A stretch of DNA of 64,000 bases from Pipra filicauda (Eukaryota > Chordata > Aves > Passeriformes > Pipridae): positions 752,941 to 816,940 of the forward strand of contig NW_024104451.1 in NCBI RefSeq assembly GCF_003945595.2. The letters run 5' to 3'. This document shows, in pieces, positions 1 to 9,125 of this stretch. Both the position numbers and the translations under genes were made by a program. How positions within the stretch are numbered: the stretch's first letter is position 1; each line of letters opens with the position of its first letter. Below the pieces are notes generated by a model. The model did no database searches. It saw only the letters and a list, made by a program, of their open reading frames with translations, and was not told the DNA's origin.

Positions 1-1154
1 AGATGTGAATGTCACCCAACAGCAGAGCTGGGGACAAGAGCTGGCACATGGCGACAGGGGAGGGCAGCAGCCCCAGTTTGGCTTCCAGGGAAAGGTCACC
101 CAGAAAAGCACCCAAGCAGCTACCACAGGCCAGGGGCTGAGCCAGGCAAGGATTCTCCCTGTTGCCTCAGCAAAGCCAGTCTGGCATGTCTTGCTGCCAG
201 GCTTGGCACCACCGGAGTGCTCCCTTCGCTCTGTGGGCTTGGCTCATCCTCCAGCAAGCTCAAAGCCAAATGACCAATGACACAGTCAAAACCTTTTAGT
301 TTTCTTTCATTAAAACATGACAACAGCTTTAACTGGACAGTAAAAAGGCTGTTCCCTCTCTGCCCCCTCAGGAACACCTTAGAGCATTTGCTGCTTAAAG
401 GCTGGTCCCCAAAAAATCAGAGGGTGCAGGCAACGGGCCAGTCAGGAGCTAAGGTGTCTGGACTTCCCAGGTACCCACCCCAACCCAGAGGTAACCTGCC
501 TTTTCTGAAGACACAGCAGACACTATTATTTTCAATTGTCTTCTCTCCCAAATTTAACTTCATTTTCCTTCTCTCAATAATTAAAGAGCCTGGGACCACG
601 CTCCCATCACTCACAGTCAGCGCTGTGATAAGGGGTCAGCAGGGGCTGTCCTGGGTCAGCAAGGGCTGTCCTGCTCCAGAGGAATCCCACGGCACTACGG
701 AGGGTTAGGCAAAGGGCAGGGGGCTGCAGGCAGAGCACAGGGGCTCATGGGCTCTGTGACAGCTCTGGGGGAAGCAGGAAGAGTTAAAAACTGCCCCAAG
801 AGCAAAACTTGATCATTTTAAAGGATCATTCCCCAAAGAATTCAAGTAAGCCACCAGCTATCACCCTACCTGAGCCAGGGAGCATGGGGTGGCCTTGAAC
901 CCCTCACTGGTGCAAGGGGGTCCATGCTGTACCGTGGAACATGGGTGGGCTACAGTAGCAGAGTCAGCCCCATGGTGGTGCCCAGGGAGCTGTGGAGGGC
1001 TCCTGACAGAGCCCTCAAGATCAAACCTGCAGGGTGGAGGCAGGAGTGAGATCCTGGCAGGCAAGGGCCAAAATGAGAGTTAATCCTCCCCCTCACTTTA
1101 TCCTGTCTGCTCTGAAAAACTTGGGTTAAAGAGGCAGGATGAGGTTCTGATCTC
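1..1154. other. Intergenic, no gene recognised
   Basis: Short open frames occur on both strands but none resembles a known protein or is bounded by convincing splice sites. If the minus-strand gene that starts near 6.3 kb continues leftwards, this would be part of its intron or lie before its next exon. I see no such exon here. Confidence 0.5.
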
Positions 1155-2030
1155 AGAAACTCTCAGCAAGTTTATGGATGACACCAAACTGTGTGGTGCA
1201 GTTGATTGAGCAGAAGGAAGGGATGAGGCATCCTGAGGGACCTGGGCAGGCAGAAGGAGCGAGCTCACGTGAACCTCATGCAGTTCAACCAGGCCAAGTG
1301 CAAGATTCTGTATCTGGGTCAGGGCAACCCCCAGCATCAGCACAGGCTGAGGGCTGGGTGGGTTGAGAGCAGCCCTGGGGAGAGGGACTTGGGAGTCCTG
1401 GTGGGTGACAAATCGGATGTGACTTGGCCATATGTGCTGGTACCCAAAAACGAATCATGTCCTGGGCTCATTCCACAGCATGGGCAGCAGGTGAGCGTGG
1501 GATTCTGCCCCTCTGCTCTGCTCAGGTGAGACCCCACCTGCAGTGCTGCCTCCAGCTCTGGGGGCCCAGCACAGGAACGACATGGAGCTGCTGGAGAGAG
1601 TCCAGGGAGATGCTCTGAGGGCTGGAGCCCCTCTGCTCTGGAGCCAGGCTGACAGAGCTGGGGGTGTTCACCTGGAGAAAAAAACACTCCAGAGAGACCT
1701 TAGAGCCCCTTCCAGTGCCTAAAAGGGCTCCAAGAGAGCTGGAGAGGGACTTGGGACAAGGGATGGAAGGACAAAGGGGAATGACTTCCAACTGACAGGG
1801 GACAGGGTTAGGTGGGATATTGGGAAGAAGTTCTTCCCCGTGAGGGTGGTGAGGCCCAGGCTCAGGTTGCCCAGAGAAGCTGTGGCTGCCCCATCCCTGG
1901 AAGTGTTCAAGGCCAGGTTGGATGGGGCTTGGAGCAACCTGGTCTAGTGGAAGGTGTCCCTGTCCATTGGCAGGGAGATAGGAACAGGATGGTCTTTAAG
2001 GTCCCTTCCAACTGAAACCATTCTGTGAGT
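1155..2030 (+). mobile_element. CR1 LINE fragment (3' part, + orientation)
   Basis: This is a 5'-truncated CR1 non-LTR retrotransposon. The left end carries a decayed reverse-transcriptase active-site region reading FMDDTKLCG near 1169-1195, followed by the usual CR1 C-terminal and 3' untranslated stretch. It ends in the typical CR1 3' tail (GGTCCCTTCCAACTGAAACC, about 2000-2019). Frameshifts and stops break every frame, so it is a dead copy. The left boundary is approximate because the first bases are very diverged. Confidence 0.88.
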
Positions 2031-5000
2031 CTGCGATCTCCCAGCCACCCGAGAAGGGAGCAGCTTCTGGCCAATGTGATCAGGGCATCATCCTTCAGCT
2101 GCTCCAGACCCTCTCTGCAAGCCACCAAGAACATCAGCTCCTCCATCAGCTCATCATGGAGCGCTGGGGGTGACCTCTTCAGCCTTTCACAAGGTAAAAG
2201 ACTTCTTGGCCAGCTGCTACCCAGACAATGAGATTGCCATATGCCATCTCAGTCTCAGCAGGTTCCACCAGGCACTTCTCTGGCTGGGACAGCCCATAGC
2301 CATCAGCAGATCAAGCTCTGAAGTTTCTCCAGGTATTTGGAAAGCCTCTGCTTTCCCTGTGGGAAATGTTTGCCCCATTTACACCAGGGGAACTGGGGCC
2401 GGTAGCCTCACAGGAACTGCAGCGCAGGAGGGACCCGAATGTGTCCCTGCCAGGGGATTTAAGTCACTGCTGTGCCTTGTCACCAGGCACAGGTGGTGTC
2501 CACATAATTATGCAGTTTGGACAGGCTTTTCTGCCTGGAGAAGATGTGTCCCAGGTGTTCTCCCCCTTGGGACACAAGGGGACTGCCCATGCACCACATC
2601 CTTGGGGCTGAGCTGCTCCAGAAACCACACACCCACCTCCTGCCAGAGCCACCACCACAGGACAGCTGCCATCCTTCCTAGGCTTCCACAAACTTCCTTA
2701 CTTGGCATGACAACTCCATCCCAGCCACTGCCAGCATGAGGGGACAGCCCACAGGTGACATTCACTTGGGGACAGATGAGTTTCTAAATGAATGTTTATC
2801 AGAATCCTTCCACAAAGTCCAACAGCTTTTACAATGAGCCAGAAAGTATTAAATATTAAAAGTTAAAGTAGGAGTAAGGAAACCACAATGCATCAAGTTA
2901 TTCTTTCCCCTTCAGAAACCTCAACACGGTAATTAGTTTTCTGAGTCACCATTGCTGCAAATAACCCCAGGAGCTAAGAATAGGCAACAGGAGCAGCAGT
3001 AAAGCCCCGGGATGCGCCTGGAGCTTGCCAGGGTGGGAGCTGCAGCGTCGCAGGACTGGCAGCTCTTAAAAGTCACAGTCTGCAAGAACAACAGCAACTC
3101 CCCTTGGGAATGGCAACAGGCTCCCTGAAACTTTCCATAAATACTCGGCGGCGGGAGGGATGCTGCTGCCAGGCGGCAGGAGCGGTCCTTCCTTGGCAGA
3201 GCTAAGAATACCCCACGCAGTCATCCCGGCAGGCTGTGGAGGTATAAATCAGGTGCCTTCCTCCAACCCACTTGGGAAATGGGATTTTCAACTCATTTTA
3301 CCTAAATTAGACAAGCGTTTCACAGGCTCTCTGTGCTGGATGTATCAAAGTCCTAAACCTGGCACAGAAACACAGAACAAAGAAGGGAGTGCAACTTAGG
3401 GGGGCTCTGCTCATCACCCCCAAAAATGACTGGTGCATCATCCCTGTACTGTCCTCTATCCATCCCTATCAAGAGAGGGACCAGAGTGGACAAGGGCCTG
3501 CCTGGGACAGTTTGGCAGGGTTAGATTAATTGTGGGACACTGGTCCCACAACAATTGTGCTGCAGCTCCAACTGATCCCCTTGCTTTGCCAGCAGCCTCA
3601 TTAAGGGGGTTCCCCCGGGGGGAGCCCTGGGCACAGGGGCAGAGCTGCACCCCAAGGCTGCTGCCAGCATGGACAAACCAGAGGCTGATTCACAGCTAGA
3701 GCCTCTTCTGCAGCAGATCAGGGGAGTGGAAAGGTGAGAAAGCAGAGAGCAGTTAGAAAAATACCCAAAAAACCTCTTAATCATGAGACTCTTCTTAATA
3801 ATGGCAGACTAAGTCAGCACCTGAAAGGGCTTTCCTAAGCCTGTCCAGGAGCTCAGTGGGGACTGGAGTCCCCACATGCTCCTCCAGATCACACTTGAAG
3901 GAAGGGGACCCTGCACAACTGGGAGAATATGTTTTTCCCGGAGCTGGTGTCCCCATTTGCATCAGCTGATGCAAATGCATCAGTGTGATGTCATCACACA
4001 CAGTCCTGGAAAATCTGTCAGTGTTCAGCAGGATCTGAGCAACCAGGAAATTTTAGATTTGCCATGAGCTGTCCTACGAAACTTTAGAAGTTTCCTCTCT
4101 AGGATGCACAAGGTGAAGCATCCCGAGGAGCACCAGGAGGGGAGCAGCCCAACGTTACACCCTCATAAATCACAGAGGCTGAACTACCTGGCACATTGGA
4201 CTTTGACACCACAGAAGCCCCAAGCTCCCCACCATTTCCCCCAAGCCCACTTGAGCCCTCCCCTTGCTGGAGCAGGGCTTGCTGTGCCATCAGCACTAAA
4301 AACCTCTAAGATACAACTTCACATTGCAGGTTTTTCCAGTCTTGCTACAACCAGGTGCTATCGGTTTATTATCCAGGGGAAAAACTTTCATTATGCTTTT
4401 CCCTTTGTGTTCAGCCAGATAAGCACCAGTTTCATGCAACAGGTTCCTAACGGTGACAGTGAGCTACAGCAGACAGCTTTTGTCTTTTTTTGTTGTGTGT
4501 TCGTTTGGGGTTTTTTTTTGGGGGGGAGGACGAAAAATAAAAGGAGAGGAAAGATTTGTTTTAGAGAAAAAAAAATAGTTCTTGGCACTTTGTAGACCAA
4601 ACCCAGTGGGAAAGCAGGTCCAGCACAGTCCTGTACCAGAGCCCAACACCTGCTTTTGGGAGGGTTTCTGGGATGGTTTCCTATCCCAGCAAAACCTTGG
4701 CCAAATGAGTGACAGCACTTGGCACCTGCCCAGCTCAGCCCTCGCTGGTGCAGCTTCAGCACTGTGTGTTGCTGGGCCCAAGAGAGACACTTAAAACCAG
4801 TATTTTGGGATTCCAGGGTGCCAGTGCCTTTGCTCAGGCACTCTGGGAAGGGCTGTAGCTCCACTGTACTCAAGACATATGTATAAAAGAATTAAAAAAG
4901 CAATAATGTACTTTTTAACACATTTCTACAGTTACAATCCACAGAATCCAAGCTTTAACACAATGAGCCCCCTTGGATGGAAACAGGAATAGTTCCCAGG

Positions 5001-5395
5001 GCCTGCCAGGCTCAGTTGAGCTGAGGCGAGAGCCATTAAACCCAGAGGAAAGTTGCCCGTTTAGGATTTATGTCATTTTTTAGCTGTCTCAAAGCAGGTG
5101 CTCTTAGGGCAGCAATAACAGAAGGATGTGGTACCTGATGGACTCCTGGGCTCAGCATCCTGAGATGTGGTGGAGCTGCCCCACAGCACAGATGTCAGCA
5201 TGGCACTGCCAGCACCCTTCCCCTGCCACGCACGGCCCCTTCCCAGGAATCACAATTAAACTCAATAAAAATATGAAAGCACACATCTGAATCTCATTAA
5301 AACCAGTGGGATTTATGAAGGAAAGCAAGAGCTAAAGATGGAGGGATTCCAAAGCACCAAGGATTTGCTGGAAATCAGTTAAATAGATAATACAT
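2031..5395. other. Intergenic, no gene recognised
   Basis: Mostly unique sequence. No coding exon is supported on either strand. A locally GC-rich patch at about 3000-3240 includes CCATAAATACTCGG at about 3135, which could be a TATA-like element, but nothing downstream supports a transcript. A poly-T/poly-G run (about 4510-4530) and A-rich stretch (about 4565-4575) are simple-sequence noise. Confidence 0.45.
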
Positions 5396-5504
5396 TTCTG
5401 TATTCTAGATTTGCATATATTTACATTCTTTACAAGTATTTATTTTATATAGTATATTATAAACACTATATTTTATATAGTATATAATATATACTATATA
5501 GTAC
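5396..5504. repeat. AT-rich low-complexity block with palindrome
   Basis: A run of TATA/ATAT-type sequence. It includes a perfect 12-bp inverted repeat: TATATAGTATAT at 5474-5485 and its reverse complement at 5489-5500, with a 3-base spacer. It directly abuts the CR1 fragment that follows, and similar AT-rich sequence resumes after that fragment (about 5581-5630), so the CR1 piece sits inside an AT-rich island. Confidence 0.75.
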
Positions 5505-5582
5505 AGGAAGGTGTCCCTGCCCATGGCAGGGGGTTAGAACGTGATGATCCTTAAAGTCCTTCCCAATCCAAAACCATTCTGT
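5505..5582 (+). mobile_element. CR1 LINE 3'-terminal fragment (+)
   Basis: About 78 bp of CR1 3' end: the segment reading GTGTCCCTGCCCATGGCAGG followed by the ATGATCCTTAAAGTCCTTCC motif and ending AAACCATTCTGTA. It is a severely truncated copy lying within AT-rich sequence. Confidence 0.85.
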
Positions 5583-5737
5583 ATATTTTATATGTTTACA
5601 TATATTTATATCACATTTATAATTATACATTCACATTCTTTTTCCAAAAAGCTAAACAGCCTCTAAACAACACAGGGGGGATACACCCACGTTTCCTGCT
5701 GGGAAAGAGCCACAGCTGCGACTGGCACGGGAAGGAC

Positions 5738-5777
5738 ACGCGGGGCCACCCACGCGGGGCCACCCACGCGTGGCCAC
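5738..5777. repeat. 14-bp tandem repeat, about 2.9 copies
   Basis: The unit ACGCGGGGCCACCC occurs twice exactly (5738-5751 and 5752-5765), followed by a partial copy with one change (ACGCGTGGCCAC). It lies at the edge of the CpG island. Confidence 0.85.
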
Positions 5778-5853
5778 TGCGGGCACCTCCCACGTGCCCC
5801 CATGTCCCCCCCGGGCCCGGCGGGGTCACCGCGGGACAGGGGGGGGACAGTTA

Positions 5854-5906
5854 TGACGTCTCAATGTCATATGCAAATGAGGCAACGTCACTGCAGCGCA
5901 GCCAAT
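5854..5906. promoter_or_regulatory. CRE / octamer / CRE-half / CCAAT cluster
   Basis: Within 53 bp there are a CRE-like TGACGTCT (5854-5861), a perfect octamer ATGCAAAT (5871-5878), a CRE half-site ACGTCA (5885-5890) and a CCAAT box (5902-5906). The set resembles composite promoters such as those bound by NF-Y, CREB/ATF and POU-family (Oct-1) factors. It lies about 180 bp inside the predicted first intron of the minus-strand transcript, so it may be an alternative promoter, a divergent + strand promoter, or an intronic enhancer. Confidence 0.5.
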
Positions 5907-6085
5907 GGGAGCGCGGAACGGCCGCGAGTCTTAATCCGGTGATGAAGAAACAAACAACAGGCGGGGGGGGACGCGGCGCCGGGGGGTCCCGGGGACACCC
6001 CCCCTCAGGGTGCCCCCTGCCCGCACGGGCAGAGAGCCCGCTGAGCCCCAACCCCGCGGCCCGACCCCCGTCCCGCGGGACTCAC

Positions 6086-6300
6086 CGGTGGTGGCGGTGT
6101 CGGGGCGGCGGGAGGCGCTGAGGTAGAGCCGGTGCCGTGCGCTGGCGGTGGCGGTGGCGGTGCTGTTCGGTGCTGGTGGCGGTGCCGGTGCCAGTGCCAG
6201 GTGCCGGTGCCAGTGCCAGGTGCCGGTGCCGGTGTCGGTGGGTGCCGAGCGGACCCCCCGGTTGTGCCGCGCACCCGCCGCTCCCCCGCACAAATCGGGA
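6086..6300 (-). other. Putative non-coding first exon, minus strand
   Basis: The right boundary (transcription start) is estimated from the promoter motifs just upstream. The left boundary is the base before a consensus donor (GTGAGT on the minus strand, genomic 6085-6080). The exon would be about 215 nt, extremely GC-rich and largely made of GGCACC-type repeats. Open frames cross it on the minus strand, but their translations are low-complexity Pro/Ala/His/Arg and most extend through the presumed promoter, so I treat it as untranslated. No downstream acceptor or coding exon could be identified within the 6 kb to its left. Could be TP53INP2 exon 1 (by synteny) or a non-coding RNA. Confidence 0.4.
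6181..6246. repeat. GGTGCC hexanucleotide / 19-bp tandem repeat
   Basis: A 19-bp higher-order unit (GGTGCCGGTGCCAGTGCCA) is repeated exactly at 6181-6199 and 6200-6218, followed by a diverged third copy ending near 6246. The basic unit is GGTGCC (GGCACC on the minus strand). It lies inside the predicted first exon of the CpG-island transcript. Related GGTGGC and GGTGCT units extend left to about 6130. Confidence 0.9.
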
Positions 6301-6514
6301 CCTTCCCACAGCTGAGCGTGACGTCACAAAGAGGCCCCGCCCCCTCGCTCCCGCAGCCAATGGGGGGGCGCCGCCGGAGGGCGGGGCCGGCGGGGCCCGG
6401 CCCGGGTGGGGCCGGGGGGACACGGGAGGGCGGCCCGGGCGCCTCCGAGCCACGGGGCCCGGAGTGGGGCACAGCCCGCGGGAAGGGGGCGGCGAGGGGC
6501 TGGGGACCCCTGGC

Positions 6515-6592
6515 GTGCGGGGGGGAGGGGAAGGGCTGGGGCCCCGGGGCCGCTGGCGGGGAGAGGGGCTCGGGGAGCGGGGGCAGGGAGGA
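6515..6592 (+). other. G-quadruplex-prone G-run cluster
   Basis: The + strand has many runs of three or more G separated by short loops (for example GGGGGGGAGGGGAAGGGC and GGGAGAGGGGCTCGGGGAGC). This satisfies the usual G3+N1-7 pattern several times over. It sits upstream of the proposed minus-strand promoter. Structure is predicted from sequence only. Confidence 0.6.
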
Positions 6593-6680
6593 GATGGACG
6601 AAAAATAGGAGCTGAAGCCATAAGAGCCCCGATGGCGCCCAGCCCCGCCCGCAGCGCCCCGAGGACGCGTGTGTGGAGGA

Positions 6681-8728
6681 CAGGAAGGGTGCGGGGGATG
6701 CCCTGACTCTGCCGAAGGGACGGGACGGAGTCTTGAGGCTTCTCGGACACCCGCTCCCTTCTCCTGCTGCACTGAGGGAGCCTCATACAAAGAGAAACTT
6801 TGGTGGGACACAAATGAGGGGGTTGGGGGTGAGTGAGGGGCTGAACCCCCTGGGTGGGGCACACGGTCATTACCCCACCTGCGAGAAGAGCAGAGGTCTG
6901 GGGGGACCTGCAGACCAGGAACATCCCAGGGGTGTCACAACCCCCCAGGAGGCTCAGCAGCACCAGGTTTGCCTTTGTCCTCAGCACAGGGACCAAGGGT
7001 TTGGTTTGACTCTGTGCCAGGTTTGTCACACGGCAGGAAATTGTCCATATAAAGATAGAACATTTATTAAAACAGTCATTAGTGGAGCAGTTTGGGTGTC
7101 TGAGTCATGCATGGAACAGTTAGGACTCATCTGGCATCACAGGTGAGAATTCCCCATTGCAAATTCACAAGAGGCAGAATTTAATTGTGTCTTATTCAAC
7201 CCGAGGTCACAAATTAAATAACATTTAGTCTCCTGTAATTGAAGGATCTTGCAGAAGAGTGTAAACCATTTCGGGAGGAGAGCTGCCACCCCGTAGAGCT
7301 CCTACCCCACCTTGCAAGGAGGAGAGCAGAAGCTCATGATGCTTGAAACAGTCCTAAGCAGAAAATTTGGGATGTCCGTGGAGGGCATTTTGAGCTGGCC
7401 ACGGCAGTTTCAGTTAATGGAGATGCCCAGCACCATTGGGCAGAGGGGGGGAGGATCTACAGGAGACACCCAGAAGTCACAGCATAACCACACTTGACCC
7501 TCAACCTGGTCCCTGCCTGAAGCCAACAGCTCCTGCTGCCCACAGGGGTTCATTTTGCTGCTTTTACTAGTTTCACACAGTGATTACAACATGGCTCCTG
7601 CTGGCTGCAGCAGGAGTGCAGAAATTAACCTTTAATCCCAGTGCTGGAGAGGAGTGGATATAAATAAATGCAGCAGAATGAATCTTGTTAGGGTGAAACA
7701 TGTCCCAGGGTAAATTGCGCCATTTGTGCTGGCGTATGCCCTAAAGGGCTGGTTTAATGGGATGGCCCTCTCTTCCTTTCCACTGGCGTGGGAAGCGCTT
7801 TGGTCTCTGCTGCACCCTGCCCTGGGCTTTTACTGCAAAAAAGGAGTGGCAGCCCCCTCCCAGGCAGCGTGCAGCCCCAGTGATTTATTGCTGGGGGAAG
7901 AAGCTGCACACACGATAAAGCAGAGGAGTGAACTTCTCATCATCCTGGGACCACCAGCACAGGCTGCCAGTCCCTGCAGGGCCCGGCCGGGGGGCTGCGG
8001 TCGGGGAGCTCCAGCGCTGGGTGGCAGCTGTACTGAGGCAGTGGAAATTACTTTAATCTTGCCAGTGCAGGGCACAGTGGGCAGGAAGCTGTGGTGGCCT
8101 AGCCCTCACGTGCCTACGAGCCTGCAGTGACCGGGCTGCCAGGCTGAGCTGGAGTGCACGTCACCCCGGCCGGGGTCAGCGAGGGGAGCCTGCGGGGCTT
8201 GGAGCAACCCCCTTCTCAGTCCCCAGAGACAGCAGTGTCTGCTGACACTGAGTAAGGGAAAGGAAACCAGAATGACTGCTCTGTGGCACCCTGGGGTAGG
8301 ATGCAGGGACATAGGGCATGACCTGGCTTTGACTCCTGGAGGGCCCTGGCCATCAGGTTGCTGGGAAAGTCACACTGTGGTGAGTTGAGCTGCAAGGCCT
8401 GAGGTGGCTGAGCCTGGAGAGGCCAAGCAGGCAGCTGACTGCACCTCACCTGCCCTCAGGTAATGGGGAGTTAGCTGGGGCCTTGGTGTGTCACAGCATG
8501 AGTCTACCCCAGCAGGTGACTTGGGCTCTGCTACTCAGACCTGTAACTGGTGGCACTCTGTGAATTTGGGTGACTCTTGAAAATAGGAGGGTGATCACGT
8601 TGGCTTCTGCTTCACCCTGGAGGTTTTGGGAAGCAGCGCTAATAGCTCCTGGCAAGGTACAGTGCCAACATGGAACGCGCGTGCTTCATTTCACCCAACA
8701 AATGGCATGCAAAGCAGGCAGGGCACTC
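6681..8728. other. Intergenic, no gene recognised
   Basis: GC content falls away from the CpG island. No coding exon, RNA gene or transposon is recognised. A small CpG-containing patch at about 7980-8020 is too short to call a CpG island. Confidence 0.45.
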
Positions 8729-8795
8729 ATAGAATGGTTTGGGTTGGAAGGGACCTTGAAGATCATCTAGTCCCAACACCCATTTACCTGTCCTT
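8729..8795 (-). mobile_element. CR1 LINE 3'-terminal fragment (-)
   Basis: The stretch CATAGAATGGTTTGGGTTGG followed by AAGGGACCTTGAAGATCATC is the reverse complement of the classic CR1 3' end. Only about 65 bp remain. Confidence 0.88.
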
Positions 8796-9125
8796 TATAA
8801 AACAAAAATGCTGGGTCCAGCTACCCAAAACTTCTAAAAGAATAAGAGGTCAGGAAATAATAGTATGACTGGATCTTTGCAAAGCCCTTCAAGAACATGT
8901 CTCCAGCATTTGGCATTAACTGAGAAGAGGGTCCCAGGATGTCCCTCCAGTCCCAGCTGCCTGCTCTGGTTTCCCTGCAGGTCCTCAGGGTGACTTTGCT
9001 GCACCCTGAACAGACGCTGCTCCTGACATCTCTGAAATAAGTTTTCCCCAAGCCCGGGATGCTCTGCCCCAGCCATTCCTCCTGGTGATGCTAGAATCAC
9101 CAGGCAACTGCTGAGTACCATAAAT
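8796..9125. other. Intergenic spacer between two CR1 copies
   Basis: About 330 bp of unremarkable sequence; nothing recognised on either strand. Confidence 0.4.

Larger units (their letters stand above)
5690..6680. promoter_or_regulatory. CpG island, putative promoter of an unidentified minus-strand gene
   Basis: About 1 kb that is very rich in G+C and CpG, unlike the flanks. On the minus strand, reading 6361 down to 6309, there is an inverted CCAAT box (6357-6361), a GC box (6333-6343), a perfect palindromic CRE TGACGTCA (6319-6326) and an E-box CAGCTG (6309-6314). This order fits a minus-strand core promoter with initiation near 6.28-6.30 kb. A splice donor matching GTGAGT on the minus strand lies at 6085-6080. 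In mammals TP53INP2 is transcribed divergently from PIGU and its first exon is non-coding, so it is the leading candidate by position. I could not find any TP53INP2 coding exon in the window. The assignment is inference; the island itself is seen directly. Confidence 0.75.

Noticed and set aside
3130..3245. A TATA-like promoter (CCATAAATACTCGG, then GGTATAAATCAGG).
   Set aside because: No exon, start codon context or splice site downstream supports transcription.
1..5700. Coding exons of TP53INP2 or MAP1LC3A near the left CpG island.
   Set aside because: I searched the minus-strand (and + strand) translations for their conserved blocks and found none; only the putative non-coding first exon is retained as a hypothesis.
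6005..7029. Long minus-strand open frames across the left CpG island (up to 315 codons).
   Set aside because: The translations are low-complexity Pro/Ala/Arg/His caused by GC-rich repeats. The frames run straight through the promoter motifs and splice donor, and no domain is recognisable.
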